NCBI GenBank assembly: GCA_964593555.1 | Contig: CAZQIC010000132.1 | Span: 1 to 12,414 of the forward strand | Direction of reading: 5' to 3' | From: CAZQIC01 sp964593555 | GTDB lineage: Bacteria; Bacteroidota; Bacteroidia; JAFLBG01 | Length of the DNA: 12,414 bases | Shown: positions 7,077 through 12,414 of the stretch, piece after piece | How the letters are laid out: the number at the start of each line of letters is the position of its first letter | Position numbering within the stretch: the first letter of the stretch is position 1 | The notes under the pieces: model-generated | Told to the model about the DNA's origin: nothing | The model's input: the letters and a program-made list of their open reading frames with translations, nothing else | Database searches by the model: none | Made by a program: the position numbers and the translations under genes

Positions 7077-8804
7077 TTAGTTTACTAAACCTGTAAAAGC
7101 TGCATCAGTTCTGTACTGGATGAACTCTGCATCATCCTTAGCCATGTTTTTGTAAGATGCATCTTTGTTTATTGCAGACTTAAGATTGTTGATCATTAAA
7201 TCTGTGTTTTTTGTTCTTGCACCAACGATAGCTTTTAAGTAGAAAGAAAGAGCTGCATCTTTTTCGTTTGAAGCATCTATCACTGCTAATGCATCATTCG
7301 GAGTGCCGTTCAATACTTTTGCTAAAGCAGCGTTAAAAGTATTCATGTTACCGAAGCTTGATACCGCAGAAGGATAGTCACCTTTCATGATGTATAAAAT
7401 ACCCATGTTATAGCTCACTTCAGAACCAGCATTTGAAGCATTTTTGTAATACTCTTCAGCAGCAACTCTGTCGCCTTTCCATCTTGCAACAATTCCCATA
7501 CTGTTTAAAATGATAGGATTGTTTGGAGAAATTTTGTTTGCCTTTTCAAATTGAGAACCTGCATCGTTTACTTTATTCTGCATTACATAAATGTAACCAA
7601 CGTTGTTAGCCCCTCTCCAGTCATTTGGATATTTGCTTTCTGCCATTTTGTAAATGCTCAATTTTTCATTGATGTCATTTGTTAATGTAGCAGCGTATAA
7701 AATTTCTTCTACAGAAAGACTGTCAGAATTCATTTTAACCAATGCTTGTATTTGCGCATCAGTGCGGCTGTTCACCTCAGCATTAAGCGTTAATACTGAT
7801 CTTCTAAGTTTAGGAAGAATTTTTTCAGATATCTCTAAATATGTTTTAGCTAAATTTTTTATTTCCTTCTCTCTTACATCAAGATCAGAGTACATGGTAA
7901 GAACACGCAGGATAAGGTCTTTATCAGGAATAGAAGAAGCTTCCATTGCTTTTTTGAAACCATCCCAGTCTTCAGCAGTTGTAGCAGTAGTATAGAAAGA
8001 CTCCTGTGTTCCTGCATCAACTTTTGTTTTCTTGCCTTTAAATACACCCATCAATGCTTTTGAACCTGATTTAGCACGATCGTCAGCTAAATTAGCATTA
8101 AGGCTTTGCTCACCATCAGGAGAAGCATACGCAGAAACACTTACATTTTTGAAAGTATATCCTTTTGAAACACCTGCAGCAATAAACTCTTTCATCGCTT
8201 TCATCTCAGGGCTAGCCATTTCAGCCGGACGAACAGTTGATTGATTTACTATATAGAAAATACTTGCAGTTTGAGCTACAGGATATGTTTTAGTGAATTT
8301 GTCTTTACCTACGATAGCTTTCTCATCACTCTTAACCAGCAATGGAGTAATGATAGTTCCATCAGCTAATTTAGATTCAGGGAATTCTTTGGTTTTTGTT
8401 TTAACAGCTCCGGTAGCTTTATACACAAGCTCGGCTCTTTTCATTTCAGGTTGATAAGGAACAAAATCCTTATACATAAAAGTACCGCCGGCATAAGATA
8501 TTTTAGTACCTGTACCTTCAGCTTTTTCCCCTATAAGAACTATAGGTTTCAATGCCTTTTCTCCACCTTGCCATTTAATGGTAGGAGTAATAGTAAGCAC
8601 AGCCTTTTTTGCAAAATATTTTTCAGGATATTTTCCAGAAATTGTGATAGCAACTGAATCGCCATGCATTTCAAGAACTTTAGGAGAAACTTCGTAGGTA
8701 ACTTTACCTGCGTTTTTAACCATTTTGCCCAAACCGTTACATCCGGCAAGAATTACCGTAGTACTAACGACGAATGCGATTACTTTTAAGCTTGATTTTT
8801 TCAT
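7077..8804 (-). CDS. Outer-membrane-type lipoprotein with OmpA-like and TPR domains
   Basis: The 575-residue product starts with a lipoprotein signal (MKKSSLKVIA... with lipobox LAGC, lipidated Cys22). Residues about 30-140 look like a beta-sandwich region. About 175-300 resembles an OmpA-C-like fold with YASPDGEQSLNANLADDRA at 226-244, matching the family's D...N..L...RA pattern. Residues about 365-560 are tetratricopeptide repeats (for example DWRGANNVGYIYVMQNKVND and NNPIILNSMGIVARWKGD). The combination suggests an envelope scaffold or peptidoglycan-linked protein of Bacteroidota. PorE of the type IX system also joins TPR and OmpA parts but has WD40-like repeats, which I do not see here, so no symbol is given. 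It is monocistronic: a 184-base leader gap to folK upstream and its own terminator downstream. Confidence 0.85.
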   Translation of the reverse strand: MKKSSLKVIAFVVSTTVILAGCNGLGKMVKNAGKVTYEVSPKVLEMHGDSVAITISGKYPEKYFAKKAVLTITPTIKWQGGEKALKPIVLIGEKAEGTGTKISYAGGTFMYKDFVPYQPEMKRAELVYKATGAVKTKTKEFPESKLADGTIITPLLVKSDEKAIVGKDKFTKTYPVAQTASIFYIVNQSTVRPAEMASPEMKAMKEFIAAGVSKGYTFKNVSVSAYASPDGEQSLNANLADDRAKSGSKALMGVFKGKKTKVDAGTQESFYTTATTAEDWDGFKKAMEASSIPDKDLILRVLTMYSDLDVREKEIKNLAKTYLEISEKILPKLRRSVLTLNAEVNSRTDAQIQALVKMNSDSLSVEEILYAATLTNDINEKLSIYKMAESKYPNDWRGANNVGYIYVMQNKVNDAGSQFEKANKISPNNPIILNSMGIVARWKGDRVAAEEYYKNASNAGSEVSYNMGILYIMKGDYPSAVSSFGNMNTFNAALAKVLNGTPNDALAVIDASNEKDAALSFYLKAIVGARTKNTDLMINNLKSAINKDASYKNMAKDDAEFIQYRTDAAFTGLVN

Positions 8805-8845
8805 TTGTCTTTTTTTTGTAATTCTCTAATTGTCAAATGGAATAC

Positions 8846-8885
8846 GCCATATTTTTTAAATAAAATACCCCAAAAGGGATATGGC
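8846..8885. other. Nested inverted repeat in the lipoprotein leader region
   Basis: GCCATAT at 8846-8852 and ATATGGC at 8879-8885 are perfect inverted copies. Inside them TACCCC-AAAA-GGGATA forms a further short stem with one mismatch or wobble. It lies 42-81 bases upstream of the lipoprotein start and could be a 5' UTR hairpin. No T-run follows on the folK side (minus strand) that would make it a clear folK terminator. Confidence 0.3.
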
Positions 8886-8988
8886 TATTTCATTTTATAA
8901 CCTGGTTAGTTTTGTATTCGGGTGCAATATTATACAATGTTTTTTACATATAAAAGCTATTTATCCTATTATTAATGAACTAAATAAC

Positions 8989-9498
8989 TTATTTATGTCC
9001 CTTTTTTTCCACACAAACGGGTTTAACCTCTAACTTATCAGCTGTTTCGGTCAAAAGTATGGAAATATCCTTCTTTAGTACCGGGTGAATATATTCTGGC
9101 GCAATTTCCATCATAGGAATAATGGCAAATTTCCGCATATGGAACCGTGGGTGCGGAATAACAAGGTTTTCTGTCTCAATTATTAACTGATCATAAAATA
9201 AAATATCAATGTCGATGGTCCTTTCCTTCCATTTATTCGAGGCAGACCGTTCTCTTCCCATACCTTTTTCAATGTTGTTAATAACATCAATAAGCTCAGC
9301 AGGTGTAAGCGGGGTAATTAATTCCAATGCTATATTGTAAAATGCAGGCTGGTCTTTTTCTCCCCAAGGTTCGGTCTCGTAAATTTGCGAAGCTTTTATT
9401 ACCTCTCCTATCCTGGTTTTTATTTGATCAATGGCGAGATCCAGACTATGAAGTCTGTCGCCAAGATTAGTTCCTAAAAGAAGAAAAACAGTATTCAT
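8989..9498 (-). CDS. folK: 2-amino-4-hydroxy-6-hydroxymethyldihydropteridine pyrophosphokinase (HPPK)
   Basis: This cytosolic enzyme transfers pyrophosphate from ATP to 6-hydroxymethyl-7,8-dihydropterin in folate synthesis. The 169-residue product has the usual length and all hallmarks: LGTNLGDR near the start, ETEPWG..DQPAFYN at 41-55, GMGRER at 79-84, and the signature KERTIDIDIL at 91-100 with the Mg-binding aspartates Asp96 and Asp98. These are followed by IPHPRFHMRKFAIIPM and EIAPEYIHP. The ATG at 9498 starts directly on the first beta strand, as in the family. It is divergent from sppA, an arrangement I remember from other Bacteroidota, with a 148-base shared intergenic region. No folate neighbours are present. 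Confidence 0.97.
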   Translation of the reverse strand: MNTVFLLLGTNLGDRLHSLDLAIDQIKTRIGEVIKASQIYETEPWGEKDQPAFYNIALELITPLTPAELIDVINNIEKGMGRERSASNKWKERTIDIDILFYDQLIIETENLVIPHPRFHMRKFAIIPMMEIAPEYIHPVLKKDISILLTETADKLEVKPVCVEKKGHK

Positions 9499-9616
9499 CT
9501 AAAAATATACCTGCAATATTACTAAAGTATTGGGCATTATATCCCCCCGTAAACAAACTCATCAACCATTAAAAGCACTTTGTCCGAAAAACCGTGTATA
9601 CCGCTTTATTTCATCT

Positions 9617-9624
9617 TTAATTTG
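9617..9624 (+). promoter_or_regulatory. Possible -7 box for sppA
   Basis: TTAATTTG matches 7 of 8 positions of the Bacteroidota TAnnTTTG box and ends 22 bases before the sppA ATG at 9647. I saw no well-spaced -33 TTTG; the nearest upstream TTTG is about 34 bases away. The rest of the 148-base gap between folK and sppA shows nothing else I can name. Confidence 0.3.
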
Positions 9625-9646
9625 TATCATAAATAAAACTTATAAC

Positions 9647-11422
9647 ATGAAACAATTTTTTGCAGCCTTCTTTGGAACCATAACAGGGCTAATCGTAACT
9701 TTCTTCCTCATCATTATCATATTCTTTGTAATGATAGCAAGCGTAATTGGCTCATCCACCAAAAAGAAGCCCATTATAATTGCCGAAAAATCGGTGCTTC
9801 ATATAAAATTAGACAAAGAAATACCTGAAAGAAGTTCAAATAATCCTTTCGCGGATTTCAATTTTGCTTCCATGTCGGAGACACAGGAACCCGGAGTTAA
9901 TGATATTGTTGCTTTGATCAAAAGAGCGAAAACCGATGATAAAATAAAAGGCATTTTTCTTGACCTTTCTTCGGTACGCGCCGGTATGGCAACAATTGAA
10001 GAGATCAGAAACGCGTTGATCGATTTTAAAACTTCTAAAAAATTTATTGTTAGCTATGGTGAGGTATATTCACAAGGCGCATATTATCTCGCATCTACTG
10101 CGGATAACATTTACCTTAACCCGATAGGCGAAATGGATTTTAGAGGATTCAGCGCACAAATTATGTTCTTTAAGGGCATGCTGGACAAACTGGAAATACA
10201 ACCGCAGGTTTTTAAACATGGAAGATTTAAGAGCGCAGTTGAACCCTTTGTATTGGATAAAATGAGTGCTGATAATCGCGAACAAACACGCAAATACGTT
10301 ACATCATTATGGGGACACGTGATTAGCGGGCTAAGCGAAAGCAGAAATATTCCAACAGACTCGCTAACCTCTATGGCAAATGGCATTTTAATACAAAGTG
10401 CTGATGATGCTGTAAAATACGGAATGGTAGATGGACTAAAATACAGAGACGAAATATTAGATACACTTAGATCAAGACTTTCGTTGGAAGAAAAGAAAAA
10501 AATAAATTTTGTAACACTAGCTCAGTACAATAGGGAAGCCGATTTCAAAGACTTTGCAAAAAAAGGAAAAGATAAAATTGCAGTTATCTATGCAGTTGGC
10601 GGTATTGGTGGCGGCGAAGGCGACGATGATAATATTGGTTCGGACAGAATAAGTGAAGCCATTCGCAAAGCACGTAAGGATAGCACAGTAAAAGCAATTG
10701 TGTTGCGCGTAAATTCACCGGGAGGAAGCGCGTTAGCATCAGATGTAATCTGGAGAGAAGTTGCACTTGCGCAAAAGGCTAAACCAGTTGTTGTTTCTAT
10801 GGGCGATGTGGCTGCATCAGGCGGTTATTATATAGCATGTGCTGCAGATGTTATCGTTGCACAGCCTAATACTATTACCGGATCAATTGGAGTATTTGGG
10901 TTGATGCCTAATATGCAAAAATTCTTCAATAATAAATTAGGAATTACAATTGATACTGTTAACAGCAACACACATTCTGATTTTGGTTCACCATTCAGAC
11001 CGATAGGTGATGCAGAAGGTATGATCATACAAAAAAGTGTAGAGGATATTTATACAACATTTATCAATCGTGTTGCTGAGGGAAGAAAAATGACACCAGC
11101 GCAAGTTGATAGCATTGGACAAGGAAGAGTATGGAGCGGTATTGATGCTAAAGAAATAGGGTTGGTAGATGAATTGGGCGGCCTGGAAGATGCTATAAGA
11201 ATTGCAGCAGAGAGAGCCAAACTGGAGAATTATAAATTAGAAGAACTGCCAAAACAAAAAGATGCTTTTGAAGAATTTATCAAAGGAATTAGCGGCGATG
11301 TTTCAGAAAGATTAATGAAAGCACAGTTAAAAGAGAACTATGAATATTTTGTAGAATTCAAAAAATTATCAGAGAGTAAAGGTATAATGGCAAAAATGCC
11401 TTACCAGATAAAAATTTATTAA
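9647..11422 (+). CDS. sppA: Signal peptide peptidase SppA, long 67K type (S49 protease)
   Basis: SppA is a membrane-anchored serine protease that degrades cleaved signal peptides. The ATG at 9647 gives 591 residues and places one membrane helix at about 5-35 (FFAAFFGTITGLIVTFFLII), as expected. Extending to a TTG at 9530 would add 39 poorly protein-like residues. Both halves of the long SppA form are present. The N-terminal half holds the catalytic lysine, Lys195 in HGRFKSAVEPF (equivalent to Lys209 in E. coli). The C-terminal half holds the serine, Ser391 in MGDVAASGGYYIA (equivalent to Ser409), after RVNSPGGSALASD at 354-366. TITGSIGVFG follows. Ser-Lys dyad intact, full length. It is transcribed away from folK and ends at a strong terminator. 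Confidence 0.97.
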   Translation: MKQFFAAFFGTITGLIVTFFLIIIIFFVMIASVIGSSTKKKPIIIAEKSVLHIKLDKEIPERSSNNPFADFNFASMSETQEPGVNDIVALIKRAKTDDKIKGIFLDLSSVRAGMATIEEIRNALIDFKTSKKFIVSYGEVYSQGAYYLASTADNIYLNPIGEMDFRGFSAQIMFFKGMLDKLEIQPQVFKHGRFKSAVEPFVLDKMSADNREQTRKYVTSLWGHVISGLSESRNIPTDSLTSMANGILIQSADDAVKYGMVDGLKYRDEILDTLRSRLSLEEKKKINFVTLAQYNREADFKDFAKKGKDKIAVIYAVGGIGGGEGDDDNIGSDRISEAIRKARKDSTVKAIVLRVNSPGGSALASDVIWREVALAQKAKPVVVSMGDVAASGGYYIACAADVIVAQPNTITGSIGVFGLMPNMQKFFNNKLGITIDTVNSNTHSDFGSPFRPIGDAEGMIIQKSVEDIYTTFINRVAEGRKMTPAQVDSIGQGRVWSGIDAKEIGLVDELGGLEDAIRIAAERAKLENYKLEELPKQKDAFEEFIKGISGDVSERLMKAQLKENYEYFVEFKKLSESKGIMAKMPYQIKIY

Positions 11423-11441
11423 TTTCTTATTAGATTTTACC

Positions 11442-11477
11442 AAAAAAAGGCTGTCAGAAATTGACAGCCTTTTTTAT
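11442..11477 (+). terminator. Rho-independent terminator after sppA
   Basis: GGCTGTCA at 11449-11456 pairs with TGACAGCC at 11462-11469 around GAAAT. A run of A residues precedes the stem and a run of T residues follows it, so it may act on both strands. It starts 20 bases after the sppA stop and separates sppA from the following gene. Confidence 0.92.
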
Positions 11478-11516
11478 TTATAATTCTTTCTAACTTTAAA
11501 CAATACTTTTTATCCA

Positions 11517-12368
11517 TTGAAAACAATTACCATAACTGTTATTATTCTCCTGACATATAGTGGACTTTGCTCTGCTCAAACCATTTCAGGTCTCGTAACT
11601 GACAAAGAATCACATGAAGCACTGGCTTATGTAAATATTGGCTTAGTTGGAAAAACCATTGGAACAATATCAGATATAGATGGACAATACAGTTTAACTG
11701 TTTCCGATGCCAACTATAAAGACACTATAAAATTTTCTTCCATAGGTTATGAAAGCCTCGCACTTCCTGTAAAAACATTCATACAACAATATCAATCAAA
11801 AAAATATAACGTGCCCTTGCTTAAAAAGAATATTACACTTTCAGAGGTTGAAGTAAAGGCCAAAAAAATAATTCACACAGCGACTGGAAATCCTCCGGGA
11901 AAAGATAGAATGTGCATTGTAAGTTTCAACCCTAACAATCGTGAGTTAAGAGGCCATGAAATTGGGGCAACAATGAAAATAAAAAAGAACTGGACTTACC
12001 TTGAAAATGCATATTTTCATTTTGGCTATATTACCGAAGACAGCATTTTATTTAGGGTGAATGTGTATAATTTAAAAAATGGAGTTCCTGATTCAAACCT
12101 TTTAGCACAACCCATTTATTTTACCACAAAATTAGAACAAGGCACTGTAAGTGTTGATCTAAAGCCCTATAACATTGTAGTATATGATACTTTTTTTATT
12201 TCCCTTGAATGGATAGACAGCCATGCCCAGGGCCGTCTGTGTGTAAGCGTGGACAGCGGCAGCAAGCCTAATTCGGGAAGCTTTCAGCGAACCACAAGCC
12301 AGGACAAATGGCGCGATTTTGGCACCAATCTTAAATTCTTTTGCAGTATTGGTGTTGAGAAAAAATAG
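11517..12368 (+). CDS. Secreted protein with CarboxypepD_reg-like domain (TTG start)
   Basis: The 283-residue product begins with a clear signal peptide (KTITITVIILLTYSGLCSA, cleavage near Ala20/Gln21). Residues about 21-116 form a carboxypeptidase-regulatory-like beta-sandwich: SGLVTDKESHEALAYVNIG, GTISDIDGQYSL and FSSIGYESL are the family's conserved turns, as seen at the N-terminus of TonB-dependent receptors. Here no receptor barrel follows. The C-terminal part (about 117-283) looks like another beta-rich domain (ILFRVNVYNLKNGVPDSNLL, TVSVDLKPYNIVVYDTFFIS) known to me only from similar Bacteroidota hypothetical proteins. The frame has no ATG before the signal peptide, so TTG at 11517 is the most likely start. 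Envelope location inferred; function unknown. It comes after the sppA terminator, so it needs its own promoter in the 40 bases before it. Confidence 0.85.
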   Translation: MKTITITVIILLTYSGLCSAQTISGLVTDKESHEALAYVNIGLVGKTIGTISDIDGQYSLTVSDANYKDTIKFSSIGYESLALPVKTFIQQYQSKKYNVPLLKKNITLSEVEVKAKKIIHTATGNPPGKDRMCIVSFNPNNRELRGHEIGATMKIKKNWTYLENAYFHFGYITEDSILFRVNVYNLKNGVPDSNLLAQPIYFTTKLEQGTVSVDLKPYNIVVYDTFFISLEWIDSHAQGRLCVSVDSGSKPNSGSFQRTTSQDKWRDFGTNLKFFCSIGVEKK

Positions 12369-12414
12369 ATCTTAATTTCTAAATTATAAAGTTGGTATAA
12401 TACAATATGGACAC

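Noticed and set aside
7077..8804. PorE of the type IX secretion system
   Set aside because: TPR and OmpA-like parts are present, but their order differs and no WD40-like repeats or other por genes are seen.
9530..9646. Extended N-terminus for SppA from a TTG at 9530
   Set aside because: The added 39 residues are basic and unlike SppA, while the ATG at 9647 places the membrane anchor at the normal position.
1..12414. CRISPR array, tRNA, rRNA or transposase gene
   Set aside because: No regularly spaced direct repeats, cloverleaf-like segments, rRNA-like stretches or transposase motifs were seen. This is a reading by eye, not a covariance search.

Overview
The window looks like a chromosomal segment of a Bacteroidota bacterium, probably of the Chitinophagaceae/Sphingobacteriia type. 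The reasons are moderate to low GC, no Shine-Dalgarno-like purine runs before the starts, a carboxypeptidase-regulatory-like beta-sandwich secreted protein, a TPR/OmpA-like lipoprotein, a folK-sppA divergent pair, and GC-rich palindromic intergenic repeats of the kind common in this phylum. This is inference from gene content; no rRNA or other marker is present.

Layout. (1) 1-4949, minus strand: one uninterrupted giant gene running off the left edge, at least 1649 codons. It encodes a secreted protein with a signal peptide, fibronectin III-like domains, a zinc-protease-like HELAH motif, a hydrophobic pre-toxin segment and a C-terminal domain that I read as a TNT-type NAD+ glycohydrolase. Its expected immunity gene would lie beyond the left edge. 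(2) 5192-6591, plus strand: a two-gene unit with a 68-residue peptide carrying a repeated DWxEPPxNDF motif after a Gly-Gly, followed 32 bases later by a JmjC/cupin-4 oxygenase of the YcfD/ROXA type. I read this as a candidate RiPP precursor and its modifying enzyme, and it is the most novel item here. (3) 6627-6881, minus strand: a small two-helix membrane protein with a CxxC motif. A repeat-like element (6925-7018) and a strong terminator (7021-7053) lie upstream of it. (4) 7077-8804, minus strand: the TPR/OmpA-like lipoprotein. (5) 8989-9498, minus strand: folK, divergent from sppA at 9647-11422, plus strand, which ends in a strong hairpin terminator. (6) 11517-12368, plus strand: a secreted protein with a CarboxypepD_reg-like domain and a TTG start.

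The folK/sppA/lipoprotein part looks like ordinary core genome. The left half (giant toxin, peptide plus oxygenase) looks accessory. The toxin gene drops from about 44% GC near its 5' end (hand count of 4261-4500) to about 27% at its 3' end (hand count of 1-240), as expected for a replaceable toxin tip. No link between the toxin and the peptide/oxygenase pair can be shown beyond their divergent adjacency.
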